Position numbers and translations under genes: made by a program
Shown: positions 26,631-34,558 of the stretch, piece after piece
How positions within the stretch are numbered: position 1 is the first letter of the stretch
Layout: each line of letters opens with the position of its first letter
Assembly: GCA_002722955.1 (NCBI GenBank)
Contig: PBMZ01000040.1
Span: 1-64,000, forward strand
Reading direction: 5' to 3'
Length of the DNA stretch: 64,000 nt
Source: Planctomycetaceae bacterium
GTDB taxonomy: Bacteria > Planctomycetota > Planctomycetia > Planctomycetales > Planctomycetaceae
Notes under the pieces: model-generated
Databases searched by the model: none
The model's input: the letters and a program-made list of their open reading frames with translations, nothing else
What the model was told of the DNA's origin: nothing

Positions 26631-26930
26631 TTAGTTTTCGTTCCGTGGAGCGACCGGAACGATGTCGGCTTCGCCATCACAGAAGTCGGCGGAATCGTCG
26701 AATCCGCTTCCAGCTCGCGAGCCGAAGTGTCCATTGACGCCGGAATAGCGATAGCTTTGATTGATGGAACCGAAGGCCGATGCGACGTCTTCCAGTTCTT
26801 GATTGATTGCAGCGGACAATTCCGAAAGTCCCGCAACCAATCCCAGCACCGTGATGGTCGAGATCAGGACCAATTCCGCAGAAACAACAAAGCCGGCTTC
26901 ATCATTAAGCAGTTGGGTCATCAGGTTCAT
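26631..26930 (-). CDS. Flp-pilin-like small membrane protein
   Basis: A 99-residue protein. NDEAGFVVSAELVLISTITV starts with a short leader and a Gly-Phe followed by a hydrophobic helix containing Glu, resembling prepilin/Flp architecture. The C-terminal half is small and Gly/Ser/Asp-rich. GGGAGG about 9 bases upstream supports the start. Planctomycetes have many such short, unlinked pilin-like genes. No prepilin peptidase or tad genes are in the window. Confidence 0.6.
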   Translation of the reverse strand: MNLMTQLLNDEAGFVVSAELVLISTITVLGLVAGLSELSAAINQELEDVASAFGSINQSYRYSGVNGHFGSRAGSGFDDSADFCDGEADIVPVAPRNEN

Positions 26931-27331
26931 GGTGTTGTGCCTCCCGAAGAGATTTGCGGCGAGTGTCTAGGTCGCCTGGTTGTCGTCTTGTCGGGAGAAC
27001 TGTAAGGCAATCGAAATACCAGTCGTTCAAGAATCTGAACACCCGCGCCAAACCGTTGCCTTAACATCACTTAGGGGACACACGAGTTAACCAACTTGTT
27101 GTCATGTTGAGGACACCCAGTTTTAAGGATGTTGTCATTACGCAGCATTGAATCATAGGAAATCGACGTAACTGAAGGGTTTCAATTCACTTACCACAAA
27201 TGTTGCCAGCCCAAGGCATTGCAGCTTAAACGCAACACCGTTTGACGACTTCCAGTTGCAGATCTAGAGTGAAGCCAATTATCCGTTTTCGTGACATCAA
27301 TGTCACACATAACCATGTTGGCGGTACGATA
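26931..27331. other. Intergenic region, 401 bases
   Basis: No gene is supported. It contains the leader of the pilin-like gene on one strand and of the DUF7674-like gene on the other. No clear promoter, palindrome or repeat was seen. Confidence 0.5.
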
Positions 27332-27706
27332 ATGGCGCTTTCTGAGGCAGAAATCTGTGCTCAACTTCGCGAGGTGTTCCCTGAACTACGCGAGGACCTG
27401 AACGACGAGTGCTTCCAGGCAATTCATCTACAACTATCGTGCTTGATGCGTGCGACGCAGGCTGCTATTAGCGACGCGGACCGCAAATTCCTTCAACGTG
27501 CTTTCGCGTTTGCCGACAATTCATGTCGACTTGGTGACCCAACCGTCAAGAATGCCATCGCTGTGTCATTCTTGGAACATCTCTCCTTCCCTGACACCAA
27601 AAAGCGTCGCCGGAGCTGGGCGTTCGACATGATGACACCGTTACTACAACAGGAGTATCGTGAGGTCATGGCGTATTTGAACGCTTTGCACGATCGTCCG
27701 TCCTGA
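27332..27706 (+). CDS. DUF7674-like protein, possible immunity protein
   Basis: A 124-residue protein from ATG 27332; the frame extends upstream without a plausible start. The sequence is helical with segments LNDECFQAIHLQLSCLMRAT and GDPTVKNAIAVSFLEHLSFP, which resemble the DUF7674 family. Members are often encoded with polymorphic toxins. No toxin is adjacent here; an IS1-like transposase gene follows in the opposite orientation. Confidence 0.6.
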   Translation: MALSEAEICAQLREVFPELREDLNDECFQAIHLQLSCLMRATQAAISDADRKFLQRAFAFADNSCRLGDPTVKNAIAVSFLEHLSFPDTKKRRRSWAFDMMTPLLQQEYREVMAYLNALHDRPS

Positions 27707-27799
27707 CACGCCCGCCAACAACGTGTGGCCGCTGAGTTGCGGCATCCATGCCGCAAACGCCTTCCATCTTCATTCAACTCGGGCGCAGGTTGTATAATC

Positions 27800-28985
27800 T
27801 TCTGGTTGGTCAACGTCTTTCGCTTCGGTCGGTACTGGCTCAACCGGTGTGTTGATTTGATTTATCTTCGGAGCGGGCCACAACTTCCAAGATTTCTTGA
27901 AGTTTTAGGATTCCACCAGTCAATCCGCTCGCCATCGCAGGTGTTTGCTTCTTGCCGTCTTCCGTCCGCAAGCTTTGATGCGGTCGGACAAAGTTGTACC
28001 AGCAGAAGAACAGTGATTGCATGGCACGATGGTGGTCGAGCGCCTTGCTGAATCCGTTTGTCAAACGTGCGAATCGTCGCATTTGCATGCGAAGTGTCAA
28101 GTTCAATCGCTCGACGTGGCTTGTGCAAATCTGTTGTTCGTCGGGGCTACCGAACATCACTTTCTTTTCGATGGCCACTATGTTGGCGGGCGAGTATCGC
28201 GTTTCGTTTTGTGCTGACTGGTACGTTTTGATAAGCATTGCGAAGTCGACATTGCTGCGGAACGTGAACGGCACCGTACTTTGGTACGCGCCAAGTCCAT
28301 CAGTCGTCATTTGAAACCGGCCAGTGATTGCGCGTTTCAACTTGTTCATGAAGTCTTGGCAATCATCGCCATCGCGTTGGCCAACGTGATAAGCAAGGAC
28401 AAGCTTTGTGTCGCGTTCGATCGCAATCCAAGTCCAGCTATCGCCCATGTCTTCGGAAGCGCCGATTCGTTTGCGCGTCTTCTCTTTCATGCCAACAAAC
28501 GACCAGATTTCGTCAGCTTGCACGTCAGTAGCTTCGACGTCCTTGATCATTGCGCGAGAGAAAGTTTCGCAGCGTTCGCCAACAATTAAGAGTAAGTCAC
28601 CAAGTGTGTTTCGGCTAAGGCCAGTCATTCGAGACGTCGCACGCAGGCTCATTCCTTCGAGCAATAGATTCAAGGCCGTGCATGCCTTGTCTAAGTCGAT
28701 TCGCATCTTTCCAAGCGGCGCAGTCGAACTGTTTGCCTCAGAATACGTCTTACCACAGTCGTTACATCGGAAACGTTGTGCTCCCTTACGAGTCTTTCCG
28801 AACTTACTACTGTTTTGATGTTTGCATGCAGCGATCATCGCGATTTGACTTCCCCTTAGGGCAAATCGCGATAGAATGAAGTTCTCTAGGCTGCATTCAG
28901 GCGATTCGCCAGATTGTGGTTTTGCCTCGATTCGATTGCCGTCGTTTCGAGGCGTTTTTGTTCTTTGGGTTGCCGCCCAAAGCAC
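27800..28985. mobile_element. IS1-like insertion sequence, ends not defined
   Basis: This covers the transposase gene plus short flanks. I could not identify terminal inverted repeats or a target duplication by eye, so the borders are approximate. Confidence 0.45.
27840..28838 (-). CDS. IS1-family-like transposase
   Basis: About 332 residues from ATG 28838 (a longer frame starts at 28985). The N-terminus is a zinc ribbon (CKHQNSSKFGKTRKGAQRF then RCNDCGKTYSE), followed by a helix-turn-helix (LLEGMSLRATSRMTGLSRNT) and a DDE-type core. DVQADEIWSFVG gives the first Asp, MTTDGLGAYQ the second, and TSHVERLNLTLRMQMRRF the Glu. It ends with WYNFVRPHQSLR, as in IS1-type enzymes. The frame is intact, so the element may still be active. 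Confidence 0.85.
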   Translation of the reverse strand: MIAACKHQNSSKFGKTRKGAQRFRCNDCGKTYSEANSSTAPLGKMRIDLDKACTALNLLLEGMSLRATSRMTGLSRNTLGDLLLIVGERCETFSRAMIKDVEATDVQADEIWSFVGMKEKTRKRIGASEDMGDSWTWIAIERDTKLVLAYHVGQRDGDDCQDFMNKLKRAITGRFQMTTDGLGAYQSTVPFTFRSNVDFAMLIKTYQSAQNETRYSPANIVAIEKKVMFGSPDEQQICTSHVERLNLTLRMQMRRFARLTNGFSKALDHHRAMQSLFFCWYNFVRPHQSLRTEDGKKQTPAMASGLTGGILKLQEILEVVARSEDKSNQHTG

Positions 28986-29016
28986 ATCTACATTGTATCA
29001 TCGACGATATTTTTGT

Positions 29017-29064
29017 CCACCCATAAAGTTCTTGTATTGACTTTTATTTGGGTGGTCGTAAAAT
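29017..29064 (+). promoter_or_regulatory. Promoter and operator-like inverted repeat of the ribbon-helix-helix gene
   Basis: TTGACT (29037-29042) and TAAAAT (29059-29064) are spaced by 16 bases, a good sigma-70-type promoter. The half-sites CCACCCA (29017-29023) and TGGGTGG (29049-29055) form an inverted repeat, one inside the spacer. The predicted start of transcription falls at or near ATG 29071, so the mRNA may be leaderless. Confidence 0.5.
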
Positions 29065-29070
29065 TCCGGA

Positions 29071-29265
29071 ATGAATGATTCAAATGAAGCACGGAAACGT
29101 GGTCGACCATCTACTGGGTTAACGCCAAAGCGATACTTTCGCATGGATGACGATTCATGGAGCGAGATTGTAAAAGCTGCCGAATCGCAAGGTGAATCGG
29201 CCAGCGAGTACATTCGGCGAGTGATGCTCAGAAGCGCTCGGACCATTAATGGGAAGTCGAGCTAG
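29071..29265 (+). CDS. Ribbon-helix-helix DNA-binding protein
   Basis: A 64-residue basic protein. RYFRMDDDSWSEIVKAAESQ provides the beta strand and helix 1, and GESASEYIRRVML the second helix, as in Arc/CopG-type repressors. A basic RKRGRPSTG tail precedes the strand. It has no partner toxin; the next feature is a tRNA on the opposite strand. It may repress its own promoter through the inverted repeat upstream. Confidence 0.75.
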   Translation: MNDSNEARKRGRPSTGLTPKRYFRMDDDSWSEIVKAAESQGESASEYIRRVMLRSARTINGKSS

Positions 29266-29268
29266 AGC

Positions 29269-29359
29269 GGAGAGCGGGGGATTCGAACCCATCCGTGCGG
29301 ACGGACCCCTCCGGCAGATTATAAGACTGCTGCGCCTCCAAGACGCGGGACCGTTCTCC
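29269..29359 (-). tRNA. Class II tRNA with UAU anticodon and 9/3 fold (allo-tRNA-like)
   Basis: 91 bases. The ends GGAGAACGG and CCGCTCTCC pair over 9 positions with one A-C mismatch, leaving a 3-bp T stem (GGG/CCC) around a canonical TTCGAAT loop. The D arm has a 5-bp stem (GCGTC/GGCGC) with loop TTGGA. The anticodon arm is GCAGT-CTTATAA-TCTGC, anticodon TAT. A variable arm (TCCGT CCGC ACGGA) makes it class II, and the base after the acceptor is G (G73). Class II shape and G73 are serine identity elements; UAU would read Ile AUA. CCA is not encoded. The 9/3 geometry resembles published allo-tRNAs. Confidence 0.7.
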
Positions 29360-29442
29360 ATTAACGAGGCTTCGTTGGAGAATCGGTGAACGTTTCGACA
29401 ATCATTTCGCTGGTGGCTTCTTCCGACATAAAGTCGAGATGC

Positions 29443-29763
29443 TCAAATGGTGATCGTTGCTCTTTGCCAGGCTGGATTGTTTTCAAGAAAACTCTCGACG
29501 TTGCGGGCGGCAGCTCGCTTCTGCTTAGTCAAGCGTTCGTCTGCCTGGTCAAAGGCTTGCAGCGCGTGCGAAAGGCTCATTGTGTGTATTTGGTCGTACC
29601 GCACTTCAAAGAGCAGCATATTTCCATTTGCGTCTACGGATGTTGGGACTTTGGCGGGAATCATCGCCTTGACAGTATGGCCTTGCGGGTCAACAACTCG
29701 CGCTCTTCGAATTGCCTGACGTGCTTGTTGTTTCAAGATCTTCATTGGGTCAAGCTTGGGCAT
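29443..29763 (-). CDS. Hypothetical protein with palindrome over its start codon
   Basis: A 106-residue basic protein of unknown family. A Lys/Arg-rich start (ILKQQARQAIRRARVVDP) and a helical C-terminus (HALQAFDQADERLTKQKRAA) flank a short beta segment. The start codon lies within a perfect palindrome (29758-29776). It might be a small DNA- or RNA-binding protein. Confidence 0.5.
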   Translation of the reverse strand: MPKLDPMKILKQQARQAIRRARVVDPQGHTVKAMIPAKVPTSVDANGNMLLFEVRYDQIHTMSLSHALQAFDQADERLTKQKRAAARNVESFLENNPAWQRATITI

Positions 29764-29776
29764 ATCGTATATGCCC
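29758..29776. promoter_or_regulatory. Perfect palindrome over a start codon, operator-like
   Basis: GGGCATATCGTATATGCCC has 8-bp perfect arms around a 3-base centre and includes the ATG of the minus-strand gene. It may be an operator or an RNA hairpin that limits initiation. Confidence 0.45.
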
Positions 29777-29876
29777 TACGCTTAATGCCCATTCTAAGTA
29801 CGGTTCAAGAACAAACGAGCCAGGGTGATTTTTCTGGTATTCAGCTATCGACCACTGCCAATATTCCGTTCCAGAT

Positions 29877-30110
29877 TTAGCCAAACTTGCTGTCGACATG
29901 TTCTCGAATCTCCTTTGCGGCCGTTGTTAACTCCGCCGCGAGGCTTTCCATGAGAGTCTTCGTGTACTCGGTTCGATTTTCATCCCAGTCCGGATGTTCC
30001 AACATTTGGCTAATCGTCCCGTAATCAGAGCGCATCTTGGTAAAAAAACCACTCAAACCGTGCATCCAATTCAACACTTCGTTCGTCGCTTTATTATTCA
30101 GTCCAGGCAT
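29877..30110 (-). CDS. Small helical protein downstream of the HigA-like gene
   Basis: A 77-residue, helix-rich acidic protein (EVLNWMHGLSGFFTKMRSDY, LMESLAAELTTAAKEIREHV). Its start overlaps the end of the antitoxin-peptidase gene by 17 bases, so it belongs to that operon. The family is not recognised; it could be an extra regulatory component of the toxin-antitoxin operon. Confidence 0.55.
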   Translation of the reverse strand: MPGLNNKATNEVLNWMHGLSGFFTKMRSDYGTISQMLEHPDWDENRTEYTKTLMESLAAELTTAAKEIREHVDSKFG

Positions 30111-31161
30111 ATTTTCTCTTTAGGTCATTACAATGACTGTGGGGGATGAATTTTTCACGCTGCAATCGACCGACGACAATCCCATCTGCAATATCCAACA
30201 TTCTGGCAAAACGCCGAATATCTTTCTTGCTTTTCAGTCGGCGAAGTTGCGGTAAATACGCCTGCGGAATCAGTGTGTCTCTCGCGAAGCTGTTCGCTTC
30301 TTTTTCTTCAACAGTGTCGTCACTCATGCCGTCATCAACAAATACCTGTTTTTTTCCATGCTTCAGTATGTGACCTGCCTCGTGAAAAAACGAAAACCAA
30401 AACTGATCGTTTGTCTTGAATTTCAGGCTCAACATAATCACACACTTATCCTTAGACAGCCACTTCGTTACACCGCTTACACTGGCGTTTGCAATCTCCT
30501 TAACCATTACCAAAGCTACGCCAGCGGTTGCACAAAGCTTTACAGCCTTCGCAAATCCATCCGCACCAGGCAATCGCGTTAGCGGGCGAACGTCACGCAC
30601 AACCTGTTTAAATGCGGTTGCATCATACGGCGAACACTGAATGTCCTTTGCTCGGTGTTCACCCATGCGAATCCAAGCAGCCACTTTCCCTGGATATGTT
30701 ACTTGCGATTTACTGCCTCTAAATTGTACCTGAGGCTTTAGCCATACAGTCTTCCATGCGTTCACGCTCGAAACACCAAAGAACTTCAACGTTCGCTTAA
30801 TCAAAAGGCCAGGGTCATCCGTAGCGTCGATGAAGCCTCGGTCAACCAACTCCTTGACTGGAATGTCTTTAAGCCACGCCTTCATCGAAGAGAGCTTGGA
30901 TTGCACCGAACGCTGCAACTGATCATCGCGATAGCGAGACTCCAGGTTGTTCCAGAATCCGGCCGCAACACCTAACGCCATTTCTAGCTTCTGCGCGGTT
31001 TCGTATGTTAATGGTGCCGAACCGTTAATAATCTGATTCAGTGTTTTTACAGTGAGGTCCGTGCGCGCAGCGAGGTCAGGCTGCGACATCCCCTGTTCTT
31101 CCAGCAGATCACGTAATACCTGCCCCGGTGAAACAGAGTAATCAGGATTAAAATCGAACAT
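30094..31161 (-). CDS. higA: HigA-type antitoxin fused to an ImmA/IrrE metallopeptidase
   Basis: A 355-residue protein from ATG 31161 with a strong GGGGGAG ribosome binding site. Residues 12-66 are a Cro/CI-type helix-turn-helix (GQVLRDLLEEQGMSQPDLAA, LNQIINGSAPLTYETAQKLE) as in HigA antitoxins. The C-terminal domain is a zinc peptidase, FFHEAGHILKH (HExxH at 260-264) with a downstream EEKEANSFA for the third ligand. Such fusions are known for HigA-like antitoxins. The toxin gene ends 13 bases upstream. The peptidase may degrade a repressor or respond to stress. Confidence 0.88.
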   Translation of the reverse strand: MFDFNPDYSVSPGQVLRDLLEEQGMSQPDLAARTDLTVKTLNQIINGSAPLTYETAQKLEMALGVAAGFWNNLESRYRDDQLQRSVQSKLSSMKAWLKDIPVKELVDRGFIDATDDPGLLIKRTLKFFGVSSVNAWKTVWLKPQVQFRGSKSQVTYPGKVAAWIRMGEHRAKDIQCSPYDATAFKQVVRDVRPLTRLPGADGFAKAVKLCATAGVALVMVKEIANASVSGVTKWLSKDKCVIMLSLKFKTNDQFWFSFFHEAGHILKHGKKQVFVDDGMSDDTVEEKEANSFARDTLIPQAYLPQLRRLKSKKDIRRFARMLDIADGIVVGRLQREKFIPHSHCNDLKRKYAWTE

Positions 31162-31174
31162 ATCACTCCCCCGC

Positions 31175-31501
31175 TCAATGGTAATCGCGGATATCAAGTA
31201 TCGTCACTCTTGTGACTTGCACCCAAACCAATGCACCCGATTCTGATCGGGGCACTGGGTCGTGATTCGGAAAAAACACGAGCCGCATCGGATGCACTAG
31301 GTCCAAAGCAAGGCAGCCTGATAAGTCGCCAGTCAATTCATGACATCGACCTAGCACGCCTCGCATTTGCTCCAGCGTATCCGCAACACTCAGCGAAAAC
31401 AGGCGAATCTGAATCTTGTTCGCCATTCTGTCACCGTATTCGCCACGCAACTTCTTTTCAGAATTGCAAATCTTCTGAAGTTTCTTATTCGAAAACTTGA
31501 T
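31175..31501 (-). CDS. higB: HigB/RelE-type toxin, probably starting at a non-standard codon
   Basis: The full family-like frame reads IKFSNKKLQKICNSEKKLRG... to LDIRDYH (108 residues). It begins after an AGGTGGGG ribosome binding site at an ATC codon (31499-31501), where relatives start MIKF. The only accepted start in frame is a TTG much later, which would remove the first strand. Core family features are CHELTGDLSGCLALDLVHPM and RLVFFPNHDPVP, then VTRVTILDIRDYH. RelE-fold toxins of this type cleave ribosome-bound mRNA. The gene precedes its antitoxin by 13 bases, the toxin-first order of higBA. Confidence 0.8.
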   Translation of the reverse strand: MKFSNKKLQKICNSEKKLRGEYGDRMANKIQIRLFSLSVADTLEQMRGVLGRCHELTGDLSGCLALDLVHPMRLVFFPNHDPVPRSESGALVWVQVTRVTILDIRDYH

Positions 31502-31531
31502 GTCCCCACCTTTATCCTACAAGAAGAAATA

Positions 31532-31550
31532 ATTTACCAATAAGGTAAAT
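31532..31550. promoter_or_regulatory. Operator-like inverted repeat upstream of higBA
   Basis: ATTTACC and GGTAAAT are separated by five bases in an A/T-rich stretch 31 bases before the toxin gene. This is a suitable position for autoregulation by the HigA helix-turn-helix domain. Confidence 0.5.
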
Positions 31551-31596
31551 ACTTTTCAAGTTTGAAATCGAAAAAGATGGAATCAGTACGTTCATG

Positions 31597-32164
31597 TTAT
31601 GTTTCACTCAGAACCCACTGTCCAGCGGATTCGCGAAACTGCGGTTTGCGCCTCTTTGTGTCACGCAACGACTTGTGCATCGTTTTTACATCGACAGTCG
31701 GATCGTAGCCACGTTCCAAGAGCCATGGCCGAAATTGGGCGTCCCAATTCGCGCAACACCGTCTCTGCGGCTTCAACGAGCGTCATGTCATCCCACTTGC
31801 TAACGGACGGACCGTACTCTACGGACGCAAACATGGCGACTTCTCGGCAACGACTGCGGCGCATGCGTTTGATCTGACCACGTTTGATCATTCGATAGAG
31901 AGTCGATCGAATCAGATCGTGATCGCTGTAATTGAGACCCAGCCACGATTCGAGATCAGAGACGGTAAAGCATGCGTCCGTTGGTATGACTTGCAAGATG
32001 CGTTCGTGTAACGGTACTGACGAGCGTTTGCGTTTCTTCGGAGCTAGCTTGCAACGTAGGCCGTCTAAGCTTCGGATCGTTTCGCGGTATTCCTTGCGAG
32101 CCTCTCGTATGGCCGCATCACGCTTGGCCGCCGCTTGCCGTTTGAGTTCGTCGAAAGCTGTCAT
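31597..32164 (-). pseudogene. Winged-helix protein, frameshifted near the C-terminus
   Basis: From ATG 32164 the frame encodes a basic helical N-terminus (DELKRQAAAKRDAAIREARK), then a winged-helix-like region (CFTVSDLESWLGLNYSDHDL, IRSTLYRMIKRGQIKRM), and ends early at 31661. The continuation LLERGYDPTVDVKTMHKSLR...WVLSET runs in the neighbouring frame to a stop at 31597-31599. It joins at ...GRPISAMAL near 31726, so one base is probably missing. It may be a replication or regulatory protein of the island. Function unknown. Confidence 0.6.
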
Positions 32165-32281
32165 GCGTGGTAAACTACCAGCGTTACACGACGCCGCAAG
32201 CACTAGCGGATTTCAACACTTTGTTGGACCAGTACCCTTCGGTCTGGGGCGGCGTCGGCCACACAACCCGTTGATGCTCTG

Positions 32282-32605
32282 ATGGCTGACGATTGCGAAA
32301 TCACTGACGAGCAACTTGCTGATTGGATCGGTCCATACTCGCCGCGCCCTGAAGCCGGTGCCCCACCACCTAACACTTGTCCGCAATGCAAAACGTGGGT
32401 CGATCCCAGCAACGTCTTTGATGTTGGCGGGTGGAACGGATGCTCGGCAACAGCTTTCGCCAGTGGCCCAATCTTTAGAATTCAATGTCCAATTTGCAAA
32501 GCGGATCTTCGTTCGTACCACAACGTTCGGGATGAAGACGGCAACATCCCCGATGATCCATTGCCGCTTGATCTGGTTTGGGGATTGGCCGATTCCGACA
32601 CATGA
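32282..32605 (+). CDS. Hypothetical zinc-ribbon-like small protein
   Basis: A 107-residue acidic protein with two CxxC pairs (CPQCKTWVDPSN and CPICKADLRSYH) about 36 residues apart, which could bind zinc. No further domain is recognised. A weak start context is followed by a well-formed frame with Rhodopirellula-like codon use. Confidence 0.5.
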   Translation: MADDCEITDEQLADWIGPYSPRPEAGAPPPNTCPQCKTWVDPSNVFDVGGWNGCSATAFASGPIFRIQCPICKADLRSYHNVRDEDGNIPDDPLPLDLVWGLADSDT

Positions 32606-32755
32606 CGCACCGCCCAACAAGGCACGTCCGCAGGGCGGAGTCACCTTCGGCGTAGTGCAACCACCGCTCGCGTAATACAATCAATCGTAATTCAACCATT
32701 TACTCCTTCGGCACGGGCCGCGACGGATGATCTTCCCGTTAGGCGTACTTGGCGA

Positions 32756-33742
32756 TTGCGGTCGTCTCATGCTTCGGTAGTCGAATACGTGTTATCCTTC
32801 AAACTCTATACAGGGTCTCTTTTAGCCGTTGCTCTGATAACTGCATCCGACGTTGTCGTCGCGGCTGATCCCGTGAGTGTACTTCGCGGTGCTGGCGCAA
32901 GCGCCGAAGCGCCTCACGGCAACGGCAACGTTTACGCCGCCGACATTGTTCGCTACGGCGACGCACTGCTCATGTACTACGGTGGACAGGGGCGCGACGG
33001 GCATGATCGGATACATCTTGCAACTCTCACAGAACGGAGGATATGGAAACCGCGCGGGGTTGTTTTTGCCCCCAAAGGTATCAACCATGTCAACGACCCG
33101 TCCGTGGTCATATTGAATGACAAGTTCTACATGTACTACACACGGGCTAACAAAGGAGTGTCAGACTGCATCGGCCTCGCTGTTTCCGCTGACGGACGAC
33201 ATTGGACGGATCAGGGGCCAGTCCTTTTGCCGCGCAAAAAGCCTGCATGGGACTCGTTCTTGGTGGGGCGCCCAAGTGTCATTCATGACGGAAGTCAATT
33301 TCGAATTTGGTTTGATGGTCGCGCTGACCTGCCTACTGGCGCGCCAGACCCGAAGGCTCCGAAATCACCCACGTCGCAGCGATATGTTGGGTACGCAGAG
33401 TCCAAAGACGGGATATCGTGGAAACGCCACGACGATTATGTTTACTCCAATGACGCTGGTGGCATCCACGTTTCCGTCGTCAACGGTCATTACGTCATGC
33501 TAATCGAATCCCGCGACGGGACAAAGTGGGCATCAAGCACTGACGGCCTCTCATGGCGAGACAACGGTGTGCTCGTTCCGAAAAATCAACGCACCTCACC
33601 TCACGGCCATGTCACGCCCTTCTTGTTCTCCGATGCAGACGGTCAAATGCTTTACTTCGGCGCAGCCCGATCCAAACATTGGAATCAAAACTCAATCATG
33701 CGTGTTAGCATACCCGCACTGTCGACGACAAGAGAGAGATAA
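32756..33742 (+). CDS. Secreted five-bladed beta-propeller protein (GH43/GH32-like)
   Basis: A 328-residue protein with an N-terminal signal region (YTGSLLAVALITASDVVVAA). Blade motifs typical of the GH43/GH62/GH32/GH68 fold are VYAADIVRYGDALLMYYGG, HVNDPSVVILNDKFYMYYTR, GRPSVIHDGSQFRIWFDGR, and GGIHVSVVNGHYVMLIES. It probably binds or hydrolyses a polysaccharide outside the cytoplasm. Catalytic acids cannot be assigned without an alignment. Confidence 0.75.
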   Translation: MRSSHASVVEYVLSFKLYTGSLLAVALITASDVVVAADPVSVLRGAGASAEAPHGNGNVYAADIVRYGDALLMYYGGQGRDGHDRIHLATLTERRIWKPRGVVFAPKGINHVNDPSVVILNDKFYMYYTRANKGVSDCIGLAVSADGRHWTDQGPVLLPRKKPAWDSFLVGRPSVIHDGSQFRIWFDGRADLPTGAPDPKAPKSPTSQRYVGYAESKDGISWKRHDDYVYSNDAGGIHVSVVNGHYVMLIESRDGTKWASSTDGLSWRDNGVLVPKNQRTSPHGHVTPFLFSDADGQMLYFGAARSKHWNQNSIMRVSIPALSTTRER

Positions 33743-33799
33743 CTTGGTCGTCATGAGAGAGCGCAAAGTAAACCACTCCTTCACCGAAAGAACTCGCGT

Positions 33800-34009
33800 A
33801 TGCATATGATGTGGGGAATTGCGATGGTGGCTATCGGGCTGGTCATGTTGATCTGGGGCACGACGAAGAGCGAGTTCGTGATTTATCGTATCCTTGCCGG
33901 ACGTTCAAAATCACTCTGGGGTAAAAACGTTCATCGGTTCTACCAGTTTTCAGGTCTCGCCGTGATCGCCGTCGGCGTCTTACTTGCGCTCAAGATAATC
34001 GGCAGCTAA
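33800..34009 (+). CDS. Small two-helix membrane protein
   Basis: A 69-residue protein with hydrophobic helices at about 4-22 (WGIAMVAIGLVMLIWG) and 50-67 (GLAVIAVGVLLALKIIG), joined by a basic loop. Family unknown. Confidence 0.55.
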   Translation: MHMMWGIAMVAIGLVMLIWGTTKSEFVIYRILAGRSKSLWGKNVHRFYQFSGLAVIAVGVLLALKIIGS

Positions 34010-34206
34010 CGACTTGTTCGTTCCAATCATCGAATGTGGAACACTGGTTGCGTTCTGACGTGCCACCCAAGGCATTCACGCTGCGCCGCCAGCGCCGGAT
34101 ACCTTTGACGACATCAGTTGACCCATTTCATGATTCGCACTTACAATTGCCGATACTAATAATGATTCAGTAACCGTGAATAAGAGACTCTAACGGAGCA
34201 GTTTGC

Positions 34207-34458
34207 ATGCGACGATCCGCATTCGTTTGCCTCGCATTGGTTGCAATCATCGTAAGCGGTTGTGCTACGGCGGCTAAGGGTTTGCTTCGAGGGACAGTCG
34301 CCGCATTGATGGACGGTGACGCCGGCGCCAATCGCCAAGCTCTTAGTCGTGAGATTCTCGATCGCAAGGGATTTGAACCTGACAGCAAGCAGAGCAAACG
34401 CTTGAGGCTTGAAAGCGACCACCAACGTTGGATCAATAATCTAGAGCGAATGCGCTAA
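34207..34458 (+). CDS. Small lipoprotein
   Basis: An 83-residue protein. MRRSAFVCLALVAIIVSGC is a clear lipoprotein signal with Cys at residue 19 (lipobox VSGC). The mature part is basic and helical (ALSREILDRKGF, HQRWINNLERMR). Function unknown. Confidence 0.7.
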   Translation: MRRSAFVCLALVAIIVSGCATAAKGLLRGTVAALMDGDAGANRQALSREILDRKGFEPDSKQSKRLRLESDHQRWINNLERMR

Positions 34459-34558
34459 GTATCAACAGCGGCATCCCATTGTTAAATCGGGTTGTTCAAA
34501 GTGCGTCGCTTCGTTCGCGGCGACGGATGTTTTTCTCGTTGACCACTCCGAGCTGCTC

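Noticed and set aside
29269-29359. tRNA-Sec (selC)
   Set aside because: The anticodon is TAT, not TCA, and the fold is 9/3 rather than 8/5.
32213-32680. 155-residue minus-strand ORF opposite the zinc-ribbon-like gene
   Set aside because: The forward frame has paired CxxC motifs and reads like a real protein; the reverse does not.
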